From Limousia pullorum (GTDB lineage Bacteria; Bacillota; Clostridia; Oscillospirales; Acutalibacteraceae), in assembly GCA_018714545.1 (NCBI GenBank), contig DVNG01000060.1:1-20385 (forward strand): DNA of 20,385 bases. Reading direction: 5' to 3'. Numbering within the stretch: position 1 is the stretch's first letter; every line of letters starts with the position of its first letter. Below the pieces are notes generated by a model. That model was not told where the DNA came from. It did no database searches and saw only the letters and a list, made by a program, of their open reading frames with translations. A program made the position numbers and the translations under genes. Positions 6,908 through 14,208 of this stretch are shown here, one piece after another.

Positions 6908-8040
6908 TGGAAAAGTATATAGTACCAGGTTTACCAACCCCGTATTTTGTGGTTGATGAAAGCTTCCTGATAAAAAATTTGGAGATACTCAAATCTGTAT
7001 GCGACAGGGCAGGCTGTAAAATTTTGCTTGCCCAGAAAGCTTTTTCCATGTACAGAACCTATCCGCTGATAAGCCGTTATCTTTACGGAACTACCGCCAG
7101 CGGACTTCACGAGGCAAGGCTGGGAAAAGAGGAGTTTCCCGGAGAAACCCATGTTTTCTCACCTGCATACAGGGAAGACGAGTTTGAAGAGCTTTTGACC
7201 TATGCCGACCACTTTGTTTTTAACTCTCCACGTCAGGTGGAAAAGTTCGGCATGAGGGCAAAGAAAGCCGGAAAGCAGATAGGGCTTAGAATAAATCCCC
7301 AGTGTTCCACTCAGGAGGGACACGAGATTTACGACCCATGCGCCGACGGTTCAAGACTTGGAACAACCCTTGCAAATTTTGACCCGAAGCAGGTTGAAAT
7401 CCTTGACGGACTTCATTTCCATACATTATGTGAGCAGAACTCAGATGACCTTGAAACAACGGTTATAGAGTTTGAAAAGAAGTTCGGAAAATATCTCCAT
7501 TCCATGAAATGGTTAAATCTTGGGGGAGGACATCACATCACCCGCAAGGATTACGATATAGAGAAGCTTATAAATATAGTTAAAGGCTTAAAGAAAAAGT
7601 ACAATGTTGAGGTTTATCTGGAGCCGGGAGAAGCGGTTGTTTTAAACGCCGGTTTCCTTGTGACATCTGTAATGGAAACCTTTAACAATGTTATTGACGT
7701 TGCCATTGTGGACACCTCTGCGGCATGTCATATGCCCGACGTTATAGAGATGCCATACCGCCCGCCCCTTTACAACAGCGGTGAAAGCGGCGAGAAAAAA
7801 TACACCTATCGTCTTGGAGGACCTACCTGTCTTGCCGGCGATGTAATAGGTGACTATTCCTTTGACGAGCCTTTAAAAGAGGGCGACAAGCTTATTTTTG
7901 AGGATATGGCTCTTTACACAATGGTAAAGACAAACACCTTTAACGGAATGAAGCTGCCCTCAATAGTCTACAGAAAAAAAGACGGAAGCTTCGAGCTTGT
8001 AAGAAGTTTCGGTTACGAAGATTTCAAATCCCGTCTATAA
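6907..8040 (+). CDS. nspC: Carboxyspermidine/carboxynorspermidine decarboxylase
   Basis: This is a PLP-dependent, alanine-racemase-fold (fold III) decarboxylase. It removes the carboxyl group from carboxyspermidine or carboxynorspermidine made by the preceding enzyme, yielding spermidine or norspermidine. The 377-residue protein shows the Schiff-base lysine K44 in LLAQKAFS, HFHTLCEQ (170-177), the phosphate-binding LNLGGGHHI (203-211), EPGEA (239-243), and the active-site cysteine segment GGPTCLAGDVIGDY (304-317, C308), which is diagnostic for NspC/CASDC. ATG 6907 overlaps the previous stop by one base and has no ribosome site of its own, so it is probably translated by coupling. It is the last gene of the operon; a terminator follows about 135 bases downstream. 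Confidence 0.93.
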   Translation: MEKYIVPGLPTPYFVVDESFLIKNLEILKSVCDRAGCKILLAQKAFSMYRTYPLISRYLYGTTASGLHEARLGKEEFPGETHVFSPAYREDEFEELLTYADHFVFNSPRQVEKFGMRAKKAGKQIGLRINPQCSTQEGHEIYDPCADGSRLGTTLANFDPKQVEILDGLHFHTLCEQNSDDLETTVIEFEKKFGKYLHSMKWLNLGGGHHITRKDYDIEKLINIVKGLKKKYNVEVYLEPGEAVVLNAGFLVTSVMETFNNVIDVAIVDTSAACHMPDVIEMPYRPPLYNSGESGEKKYTYRLGGPTCLAGDVIGDYSFDEPLKEGDKLIFEDMALYTMVKTNTFNGMKLPSIVYRKKDGSFELVRSFGYEDFKSRL

Positions 8041-8050
8041 TTTTTTATTT

Positions 8051-8143
8051 TTTATTTCCAACGTGCATGGCTTCACAATGAAAATTAACGTCTGCTCACG
8101 TCGGGCGAGACCTTTTCCTAGATCTTTGGAATGGTTCGCACTC
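8051..8143 (+). repeat. Structured intergenic repeat, copy A
   Basis: One of three related copies in the window. Arm CCAACGTG (8058-8065) pairs with CACGTCGG (8097-8104), with one A/C mismatch, around a loop of exactly 31 nt. It is followed by GCGAGACCTTTTCCTA and TCTTTGGAATGGTTCGC, where GCGA (8105-8108) can pair with TCGC (8136-8139). A TTTATTTCC lead-in is shared with copy C. It starts about ten bases after the nspC stop codon. Confidence 0.7.
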
Positions 8144-8173
8144 GGTTGGATTTCATTTTTGATCTTATAATTT

Positions 8174-8218
8174 ACAGCTATGGTTATTTAATTAGCCATA
8201 GCTGTTTCTTTATTTTTC
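8174..8218 (+). terminator. Intrinsic terminator of the polyamine operon
   Basis: A 13-bp stem, ACAGCTATGGTTA (8174-8186) with TAGCCATAGCTGT (8193-8205), contains a single G-U pair and a 6-nt loop. It is followed by TTCTTTATTTTT. It lies between the two inverted repeat copies, so copy A would be inside the operon transcript. Confidence 0.8.
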
Positions 8219-8317
8219 TATTATATAACAATAATCCGCCCCTACGTTGTATTTTAATGTTTATTAAACAACAGAACACAACAAAGATTACAGCTTATAT
8301 AATGAAAAAACTTTAAT

Positions 8318-8410
8318 GAGAGCGAGCAATTCCAAAGAATAAGGAGAACGCCTCGTCCGCCTTGAAACGAACTTTACTTCCAAGCTAAAGCTTTGCAAGG
8401 CGGAAATAAA
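8318..8410 (-). repeat. Structured intergenic repeat, copy C (inverted)
   Basis: Read on the minus strand, this copy runs TTTATTTCC, arm CCGCCTTG (8403-8396), a 31-nt loop, arm CAAGGCGG (8364-8357), and then CGAGGCGTTCTCCTTA and TTCTTTGGAATTGCTCGC. The first stem is perfect. On the plus strand it ends about 115 bases before the pyridoxal kinase start. Its orientation is opposite to copy A, so the two form a long imperfect inverted repeat. Confidence 0.7.
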
Positions 8411-8486
8411 ATAAACAGGTCGGATATAAAAGAAACTGTACTGGTTAAAAAGATTAAAACTGTATATTTAATTGTGACAGATTTTT

Positions 8487-8495
8487 TGATAGAAT
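8487..8495 (+). promoter_or_regulatory. Extended -10 promoter of the pyridoxal kinase gene
   Basis: TGATAGAAT fits the extended -10 form TGnTATAAT, with the hexamer TAGAAT at 8490-8495. No good -35 box is present at 17 bases. The start would be near 8502, giving a leader of about 25 nt. Confidence 0.4.
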
Positions 8496-8525
8496 AGCAG
8501 CAGATTGAAAACGAGGTGTTTTATG

Positions 8526-9353
8526 ATGAAAAGAATAGTTACAATTCAGGATATTTCATGCTTGGGCAAATGCTCTTTGACTGTTGCTCTGCCTATAATC
8601 TCTGCAATGGGCGTTGAGGCGGCTATAATCCCTACAGCGGTGCTTTCAACTCACACTATGTTTAAGGGATTTACCTGTAAAGACCTTGACGACCAGATTG
8701 TTCCTATTACTGACCACTGGAAAGAGCAGGGAATAAAATTCGACGGAATTTATACAGGTTATTTGGCTTCCGAGGCACAGATTCAGACAGTTATGTCTGT
8801 AATTGAAAAGCTTAAGGACAATACTGTTGTTGTAGTTGACCCGGCTATGGCTGATAACGGTAAGCTTTATCCTGCTTTTGACGAAGCTTTTTCAAAGGAA
8901 ATGGCAAAGCTCTGCGGTGTTGCCGATATAATTCTTCCAAATATAACCGAAGCTTGCTTTATGACAGGTACAGAGTATAAGGAAAAATACGACGAGAACT
9001 ATGTTTTTGAACTTGTTAAGAAGCTTGCCGCTTTGGGATGCAAGAAGATTATCCTTAAAGGCGTGGTTATGCACGGCAATTACGGTGTTTTGGTTTATGA
9101 CTGTGAGGCAAACACATATAAAACCTATTTCCATGAGAGAATTCCGGTGGGATATCACGGAACAGGAGATATTTTCTCATCTGCTTTTGTGGGCGCACTT
9201 ATGGGCGGTAAAAGCCTTGAGGACAGCGTGAAAATCGCCGCTGATTATGTTGTTGAGTGTATCAGAATAACAGCTGAGAGAGAAGGCTCTAACTGGTACG
9301 GCGTTGACTTTGAAACAGCAATTCCTTTCCTTGTAGATAGAATGAGAAAGTAA
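8526..9353 (+). CDS. Pyridoxal/pyridoxine kinase (PdxY/PdxK type)
   Basis: This ribokinase-fold enzyme phosphorylates pyridoxal, and often pyridoxine or pyridoxamine, to salvage PLP. The 275-residue protein begins RIVTIQDISCLGKCSLTVALP, typical of the Firmicute pyridoxal kinases. It has GIYTGYLAS (74-82), VVVDPAMADNGKLY (103-115), the ILPNITEACFMTG segment (136-148) and the catalytic GTGD loop (212-215, with D215 as the expected base). Two adjacent ATGs exist at 8523 and 8526. The second lies 7 bases after GAGGTG (8513-8518) and matches the family start; the open frame also extends to TTG 8505, which precedes the ribosome site. The gene has its own weak promoter and a terminator shared with sigE. 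PLP is the cofactor of SpeA and NspC upstream, so a link to polyamine synthesis is possible, though the transcripts look separate. Confidence 0.9.
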   Translation: MKRIVTIQDISCLGKCSLTVALPIISAMGVEAAIIPTAVLSTHTMFKGFTCKDLDDQIVPITDHWKEQGIKFDGIYTGYLASEAQIQTVMSVIEKLKDNTVVVVDPAMADNGKLYPAFDEAFSKEMAKLCGVADIILPNITEACFMTGTEYKEKYDENYVFELVKKLAALGCKKIILKGVVMHGNYGVLVYDCEANTYKTYFHERIPVGYHGTGDIFSSAFVGALMGGKSLEDSVKIAADYVVECIRITAEREGSNWYGVDFETAIPFLVDRMRK

Positions 9354-9368
9354 TTTTTATAAAAAGAT

Positions 9369-9406
9369 AAGCTCAGAGGTTTAAAGCCCCTGAGCTTTTG
9401 TGTTTT
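9369..9406. terminator. Bidirectional terminator between the kinase gene and sigE
   Basis: AAGCTCAG (9369-9376) pairs with CTGAGCTT (9390-9397). After one A/C mismatch the stem continues AGG/CCC-like (9378-9380 with 9386-9388), with a TTAAA loop. T-rich tracts lie on both sides (TTTTGTGTTTT to the right; TATCTTTTTAT on the other strand), so it can serve both convergent genes. Confidence 0.75.
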
Positions 9407-10173
9407 CAGCAGTTTATTGTTCTGTCCAGTTCCTTTTTAAGCCGTCCAATGATTTTCTTTTCCAGCCTTGATATGTAGCTTTGGGAAATTCCCAGCATGT
9501 CTGCAACTTCCTTTTGAGTGTGTTCCTTTTGATTGTTTATGCCGAAACGAAGTTCCATTATTGTTTTTTCTCTGCCGGGAAGATTTTTTATCGCCGCTAA
9601 AAGCAGATTTTGTTCAAGCTCCTGTTCGATGTTTCTGTTGATAACATCGCTGTCACTGCCCAAAACATCGCAGAGCAAAAGCTCGTTTCCGTCCCAGTCA
9701 GTATTTAAAGGTTCGTCAATGGAGATTTCGTTTTTTCTGTGTGAGGTTTTTCTCAAAAACATCAAAATTTCATTTTCAATACAGCGTGAGGCATAGGTGG
9801 CAAGCTTTATGTTCTTTCCGGGCGAAAAGGTGTTTACGGCTTTGATAAGACCGATTGTGCCGATTGATACTAAGTCCTCAACGCAGATACCGGAATTTTC
9901 AAATTTCTTTGCAATGTAAACCACAAGACGGAGATTGTGCACGATGAGTGGTTCTCTGGCTGATTCGTCGCCGGCTTCAATTCTTTCCATGATTTTTGCT
10001 TCCTCTGTTTTAGAAAGGGGAGGCGGCAGAGTTTCGCTTCCGTTGATATAAAAAACCTGGCTTTCCGAGCCGGTAAGCCTGTGGAATGTGTTCAGAATTT
10101 TTGAAAAGTATCTTCTAAAGGTATGAAGTATTTTGTTTTTCACTTTTGCAAAATATAACTCTATTAGTTCCAT
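9406..10173 (-). CDS. sigE: Sporulation mother-cell sigma factor, pro-sigma-E
   Basis: This is the sigma-70 family factor that directs early mother-cell transcription during endospore formation. The 255-residue protein matches B. subtilis pro-sigma-E closely: FYINGSETLPPPLSK, NLRLVVYIAKKFENSGI, the region 2 core IGTIGLIKAVNTF, KLATYASRCIENEILM, DEPLNTDWDGNELLL, and region 4 with VADMLGISQSYISRLEKK. The N-terminus before SESQVFYI is an amphipathic, basic pro-sequence of about 37 residues, roughly 14 longer than in B. subtilis; SpoIIGA is expected to remove part of it. The ribosome site GAGAGG (10183-10188) overlaps the spoIIGA stop codon and lies 9 bases from the ATG. No sigG follows, although sigG usually lies directly downstream in Bacilli and many Clostridia; a convergent kinase gene occupies that place. 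Confidence 0.95.
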   Translation of the reverse strand: MELIELYFAKVKNKILHTFRRYFSKILNTFHRLTGSESQVFYINGSETLPPPLSKTEEAKIMERIEAGDESAREPLIVHNLRLVVYIAKKFENSGICVEDLVSIGTIGLIKAVNTFSPGKNIKLATYASRCIENEILMFLRKTSHRKNEISIDEPLNTDWDGNELLLCDVLGSDSDVINRNIEQELEQNLLLAAIKNLPGREKTIMELRFGINNQKEHTQKEVADMLGISQSYISRLEKKIIGRLKKELDRTINC

Positions 10174-10186
10174 AATTAAAATCCTC

Positions 10187-11038
10187 TCATTCTACAATAT
10201 CGTGATTTAAAAGTGCCATTGCGCTGTCCTTGTCTTTTATTTTTCCCTCGGAAATGGCTATGTAGATTTCCTTTTCTGATTTGTTTCCGTCTATGTAAAC
10301 TTCATCGGCTTTGAAAGCTTTCAAAAAGCCCTCGCCGGAAAGAGTTTCAAAGGGTATTACACGAAATGCGTGACTGTTTTCTTCGGTTTGACAGTTGTTT
10401 GTGTCGCCGCCTATAAAAGCCGAAGCGGTTTGCTTTTTCTGAAAAACCTCAGCGTCGGCGATTATAACGGGACTGCCGGAAAAAGGCTCGTAAAGGGAAC
10501 AGCCTGTGTCGGTTTTTCCGAAAAACTCCCAGAAGCAGCCGGACTTTTTAACCCTTATTTTGTGGATGATATCGTTTTCCGTTTTGTGTTTTGTGACGAT
10601 TTGAATAAACCTGAAAACAAAATAACAAATCAGTGTAAGAAAAATAAATACCACCGGCGACATGTTTATGTAAATCCAGTCGTTGTTGACAACCGAGATT
10701 TTATTTATTGAAATTCCCGAAATCAGCAAAATTATGCCGCAGAAGCCGATATTTGTGAGAAGAAAGACGGCTATCTGACGGATAAAGCACCGTTTGCCGC
10801 TGTAACCAAAAGAAATTAAAACAGTTGCCACCGAGCATATGATTTTCAGTAAGAAACTGATTACAGGGGAGAGAGGCGGTAAAAAAATTAAAAGGGAGAA
10901 TAAAGAGGTTATTCCTGCGCAGATAATAAGTCTGGAGTTTTTTGTATTAAGGCTTAGGAATTTTTTGACACAAAGCAGTATAAAATAATTTACGAAAAAA
11001 TTTACACAGATTAAAACGTCAACGTAAATGGTTATCAT
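10187..11038 (-). CDS. spoIIGA: Sporulation sigma-E processing peptidase SpoIIGA
   Basis: This is a membrane-bound aspartic protease that cleaves pro-sigma-E at the forespore septum when signalled by SpoIIR. The 283-residue protein has an N-terminal half of about five membrane segments (roughly residues 3-24, 36-53, 56-77, 88-109 and 125-148). A cytoplasmic domain follows, with the catalytic motif KTDTGCSLYEPFSG (175-188, catalytic D177), then SPVIIAD and VIPFETLSGEGFLKAFKAD. Sequence similarity in this family is low, but the start MITIYVDVLICVNFFVNYF and the position 13 bases upstream of sigE make the call secure. GAGGT lies about 6 bases before the ATG. In the DTG motif the residue after G is C where B. 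subtilis has N. Confidence 0.93.
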   Translation of the reverse strand: MITIYVDVLICVNFFVNYFILLCVKKFLSLNTKNSRLIICAGITSLFSLLIFLPPLSPVISFLLKIICSVATVLISFGYSGKRCFIRQIAVFLLTNIGFCGIILLISGISINKISVVNNDWIYINMSPVVFIFLTLICYFVFRFIQIVTKHKTENDIIHKIRVKKSGCFWEFFGKTDTGCSLYEPFSGSPVIIADAEVFQKKQTASAFIGGDTNNCQTEENSHAFRVIPFETLSGEGFLKAFKADEVYIDGNKSEKEIYIAISEGKIKDKDSAMALLNHDIVE

Positions 11039-11040
11039 GC

Positions 11041-11318
11041 TATTACCTCGTATATTGAATCGGAAAACACCGTGTTTAAATTATTGCATAAAAGATTGAA
11101 AATATATGTCTTAATAGGGTAGTATATATTTCAGTAAATTTGAAAAATAAGAATGTATTATGTATAAAATGGTTAAAAATGTTTATAGAATGAAAAATTT
11201 TTATTGATTTTTTATAAGTTTGCATTGACTTATGAATATTAAAAATGTAAAATAGATTTGTACACATGCTTTAAAGGTAATAAGTGCATTATAATTTTGA
11301 TATGGCGGTGATAATACT
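11041..11318. promoter_or_regulatory. Divergent control region between spoIIGA and the V-ATPase operon
   Basis: This is a very AT-rich 278-bp spacer. On the plus strand it holds the V-ATPase promoter at 11225-11253. Near spoIIGA lies a hyphenated dyad, AAACAC-C-GTGTTT (11065-11077), about 27 bases before the spoIIGA start. In Bacillus the spoIIG promoter is driven by Spo0A~P. No convincing TGTCGAA Spo0A box is visible; the nearest is TGTCTTA at 11107-11113. The minus-strand promoter therefore cannot be placed. Confidence 0.4.
11225..11253 (+). promoter_or_regulatory. Sigma-A promoter of the V-ATPase operon
   Basis: TTGACT (11225-11230) is followed by exactly 17 bases and TAAAAT (11248-11253). 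The transcription start would be near 11260, leaving a leader of about 60 nt before ntpF. Its -35 hexamer and spacing are identical to those of the promoter at 1253. Confidence 0.7.
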
Positions 11319-11624
11319 TTGAAACAGACAATCGATAAGCTTAGAGATGCTGAGTCAAGAGCTGTTAAGGCAGAGCAGGAGGCAAAGCAGAAAGCAAAAA
11401 GCATTGTAAGCGAAGCGCAGACAAAAAGCGCAAAAATGCTTAAAGATGCGCAGCAGCAGTACAAACAAACTTCCGACGGCAAGATTGAGCTTGTCAAAAA
11501 GGAATGTGAAAAGGAACTTGCTGAAATTAAGAAAAAAAGTGACAGCGACAGCGCAAAGCTGATTGCACAGGCTGAAAAGAACTATGAAAAGGTTTTTGAA
11601 GCTGTTAAAAATGTAATCGCCTAA
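11319..11624 (+). CDS. ntpF: V-type ATPase peripheral stalk subunit (G/H-like, NtpF)
   Basis: This is the small, highly charged stalk subunit that pairs with subunit E to tether the catalytic head to subunit I. All 101 residues form one predicted coiled coil rich in Ala, Lys, Glu and Gln (for example AVKAEQEAKQKAKSIVSEAQ), as in archaeal AhaH and E. hirae NtpF. Sequence alone cannot distinguish such coiled coils, so the call rests also on position: first gene in an operon with exactly the ntpFIKECGABD order. The start is TTG at 11319, with GGTGAT (11306-11311) 7 bases upstream. No better ATG exists until far into the coil. Confidence 0.85.
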   Translation: MKQTIDKLRDAESRAVKAEQEAKQKAKSIVSEAQTKSAKMLKDAQQQYKQTSDGKIELVKKECEKELAEIKKKSDSDSAKLIAQAEKNYEKVFEAVKNVIA

Positions 11625-11672
11625 CCTCTTTTTCTTAAATCATTAAAAATTTATGCAACGGAGGTGCGTAAA

Positions 11673-13703
11673 TTGGCAATACTTCAAATGCAGCGGATAA
11701 TGATTTATTCGCTGAAAAAGAACAGGAAAACCATCCTTGAAACCTTGCAAAGAAGAGGGGTACTGGAGGTATGTGACCTGGATATCCATGACAGTGTTTT
11801 CTTTAAGGAAGATACGGACAGTCAGCAGTCTGCATATTTGAAAAATTCTTCCGTGGCAGCTCAGGCGCTGTCAATACTGGAAGAATATGTGCCAACTGAA
11901 AAATCTGTTTTTTCCTCCATTGAGGGCAGAAAACCCCTGTCTAAAGAGTACTATTACATGTACGTTGATGAAGTGAACGAGATAATGCGTGTTGTCTACG
12001 AGGTTTTGGGGGCAAGTAAAAAGATTGCCGACGCCAAAGCCGAAATTGTAAAGCAGGAGTCAATTATTGAGTCCCTTGTTCCGTGGAAAAATCTTGATAT
12101 TCCCCTTAATTTTAAGGGAACAAAAAAGACAGCGGCGTTTGTGGGAACATTTCCTGCTGAAAGAAGCTATGAAGAGATTTGCACAGCATTAAAGCTTCAC
12201 TTAGATGAAAATGTTGATTTCAATATTGAAATTATTTCATCATCGCCTCAGCTTACTTGCCTTGTAGCTATGTGTCATACTGATTTCAGAGAGCAGTTTT
12301 ACAATGCTCTGAGAAAAGAGGGATTTTCAAATCCCGTGGTTGAAACACACCTTGTTCCTCAGGAAAAAGCAAAGAGAGCGGAAATGAAAATAAAGGAAGC
12401 CAATGATATAATTGAGAAAAATATAAAATACATCAAAAGCTTCCGTGGTATGAAAGACTCTTTTGCCTTTGTTGAGGACTATTTTGTTTTAAGAGCTGAA
12501 AAATATCAGGTTATAAAAAATTTGGCCAACACAAAACATGCTTTTGTACTTTGCGGCTATGTGCCAAAGTGTGACGCAGGGAAGCTTGCGGCTACCTTGT
12601 CAACAAAATACGACGCTTATGTTGAGCTTGAGGATGTCTGCGACGACGACACACCTATTAAGCTTAAAAACAATAAGTTCAGTGAGCCGGTGGAAAGTGT
12701 GCTGAAAACCTACAGTATGCCTAAGCATACAGAGGTTGACCCAACTTCCATAATGGCGATTTTTTATTATGTTTTCTTTGGAATGATGTTCTCTGATGCC
12801 GGATACGGTCTTGTAATGACCTTAGGCTGCGGCTGGGCTCTTCATCATTTCAAAAATATGGAAGAAGGCTTCAAAAAGTCGGTAAAGATGTTCTTTTACT
12901 GCGGTATCTCCACAATGTTCTGGGGAGTAATGTTCGGAAGCTTCTTCGGAGATGCGGTAAGCGTTATATGTCAGACATTTCTTCATATGGACGCTTCACA
13001 GGTTCCGCAGATACCGGGAATCACCACAGCGTTGTGGTTTAATCCGGTTGTAGACCCAATGCAGATGTTAATGTTTTCTTTCCTGCTTGGTATTATTCAC
13101 CTGTTTACAGGACTTGGAATTCAAGCCTATATGCATATACGTGACGGACATTTCATATATGCAGTTTATGATGTGTTCAGCTGGTATTTGCTGGTAGGCG
13201 GCGGAATTTTGGCTTTGCTTTCTCTTGATATGATGAAAGATATGGCAGGCTTTGTACTTCCTCCGGTGTTCTTGACTATCGGCGGAATTTGCGCAGCCAT
13301 AGGAGCCGTAATAATTCTTTTGTTTGCCGGAAGAGAGAGCAGAAATCCTTTAAAGAGATTTTTAAAGGGCGCCTACGGACTTTACGGCGTTACAAGCTAT
13401 TTAAGCGATATTCTTTCCTACAGCCGTCTGTTGGCTTTGGGACTTGCCACCGGCGTTATTGCTCAGGTTTTCAACCAGATAGGCAGTATGCTGGGCGACA
13501 GTATTATCGCTATGATACTTTTTGCGGTAATATTTGTTGTAGGACACGGCTTGAATATCGGTATAAATGCGCTGGGCGCATATGTTCATACAAACAGATT
13601 GCAGTTTGTTGAATTTTTCGGAAAGTTTTATGAGGGCGGCGGCAAGGAGTTTATGCCCTTCAAAATCAATACTAAACATTACAATATTAAGGAGGAAATT
13701 TAA
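11673..13703 (+). CDS. ntpI: V-type ATPase membrane subunit I (NtpI)
   Basis: This is the membrane stator subunit that forms the ion half-channels against the proteolipid ring. The 676-residue protein has the family layout: a cytoplasmic N-terminal half to about residue 350, with long helices, then about seven or eight membrane segments beginning at IMAIFYYVFFGMMFSDAGYG. Family landmarks include FFGMMFSDAGYGL, FWGVMFGSFFGD, SYLSDILSYSRLLALGLATG (with the conserved Arg needed for ion transfer) and VGHGLNIGINALGAYVHTNRLQFVEFFGKFYEGGGKEF. The annotated start is TTG 11673, because CGGAGGTG (11659-11666) lies 6 bases before it. An in-frame GTG at 11664 lies within that ribosome site and is rejected. 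It is followed two bases after its stop by ntpK. Confidence 0.95.
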   Translation: MAILQMQRIMIYSLKKNRKTILETLQRRGVLEVCDLDIHDSVFFKEDTDSQQSAYLKNSSVAAQALSILEEYVPTEKSVFSSIEGRKPLSKEYYYMYVDEVNEIMRVVYEVLGASKKIADAKAEIVKQESIIESLVPWKNLDIPLNFKGTKKTAAFVGTFPAERSYEEICTALKLHLDENVDFNIEIISSSPQLTCLVAMCHTDFREQFYNALRKEGFSNPVVETHLVPQEKAKRAEMKIKEANDIIEKNIKYIKSFRGMKDSFAFVEDYFVLRAEKYQVIKNLANTKHAFVLCGYVPKCDAGKLAATLSTKYDAYVELEDVCDDDTPIKLKNNKFSEPVESVLKTYSMPKHTEVDPTSIMAIFYYVFFGMMFSDAGYGLVMTLGCGWALHHFKNMEEGFKKSVKMFFYCGISTMFWGVMFGSFFGDAVSVICQTFLHMDASQVPQIPGITTALWFNPVVDPMQMLMFSFLLGIIHLFTGLGIQAYMHIRDGHFIYAVYDVFSWYLLVGGGILALLSLDMMKDMAGFVLPPVFLTIGGICAAIGAVIILLFAGRESRNPLKRFLKGAYGLYGVTSYLSDILSYSRLLALGLATGVIAQVFNQIGSMLGDSIIAMILFAVIFVVGHGLNIGINALGAYVHTNRLQFVEFFGKFYEGGGKEFMPFKINTKHYNIKEEI

Positions 13704-13705
13704 TC

Positions 13706-14188
13706 ATGATGGATTTAGGTTTATTTTTTGCAGTATTGGGAGCAGCTTTTGCAACATTTTTTGCAGGAATCGGTTCAGCTATCGGCGTTGGTAAAGCCGG
13801 TATCGCAGCAGCAGGAGTTTTGACAGAAGACCCTTCAAAGTTCGGTAAAGTTCTTATTTTCCAGCTTCTTCCGGCTACACAGGGTATTTACGGATTGCTC
13901 GTTGCTTTCCTTATCCTTTCAAACGTAGGTATTTTGGGCGAGCCAAAGGACATCACATTGCTTCAGGGACTTCTCTATTTTGCATCCTCACTGCCAATCG
14001 CATTTGCAGGACTTGTTTCCGCAATTCACCAGGGCAAGTGCTCCGTTGCAGGTATAGGCACAGTTGCAAAGAAGCCTGACCAGATGGGTAAAGCTATTAT
14101 CCTCCCGGCAATGGTTGAAACATACGCAATTCTTGCTCTTCTTATCTCCATTCTTTCCGTATTCGGTGTTGCAAACGTAAACATGTAA
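13706..14188 (+). CDS. ntpK: V-type ATPase proteolipid subunit K, probable Na+-binding rotor ring
   Basis: This is the rotor ring subunit. The 160 residues form two tandem helical hairpins (four membrane segments), as in E. hirae NtpK, which it resembles almost throughout (FFAGIGSAIGVGKAG, SLPIAFAGLVSAIHQGK). The ion-site residues of NtpK are all present: T58 and Q59 in LLPATQGIYG, Q109 in AIHQGK, and the carboxylate E138 in MVETYAIL. Known Na+-pumping V-ATPases share this set, so Na+ coupling is inferred. Only the second hairpin carries the glutamate, as in other duplicated proteolipids. AAGGAGG (13689-13695), the strongest ribosome site in the operon, precedes ATG 13706 by 10 bases; this suits a subunit needed in about ten copies. 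A second ATG at 13709 is possible. Confidence 0.95.
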   Translation: MMDLGLFFAVLGAAFATFFAGIGSAIGVGKAGIAAAGVLTEDPSKFGKVLIFQLLPATQGIYGLLVAFLILSNVGILGEPKDITLLQGLLYFASSLPIAFAGLVSAIHQGKCSVAGIGTVAKKPDQMGKAIILPAMVETYAILALLISILSVFGVANVNM

Positions 14189-14208
14189 TAAACAGATAAA
14201 TAATTTTG

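Larger units (their letters stand above)
8041..8525. other. Gene-free spacer between nspC and the pyridoxal kinase gene
   Basis: This 485-bp spacer holds the two inverted copies of the structured repeat, the polyamine operon terminator, and a short AATCCGCCCCTACG word (8233-8246) that resembles a dispersed GTAGGGGCGGAT-type repeat of gut Clostridia (from memory only). It ends with an extended -10 promoter. A 61-codon open frame at 8131-8316 has no ribosome site and runs through the repeat and the terminator, so it is not called as a gene. Confidence 0.6.

Noticed and set aside
8131..8316. 61-codon open frame in the spacer after nspC
   Set aside because: It has no ribosome site, runs through repeat copy A and the operon terminator, and its translation is low-complexity with no family resemblance.
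11107..11113. TGTCTTA as a Spo0A box for the spoIIGA promoter
   Set aside because: It matches only five of seven bases of TGTCGAA, and no promoter with the expected long spacing can be placed beside it.
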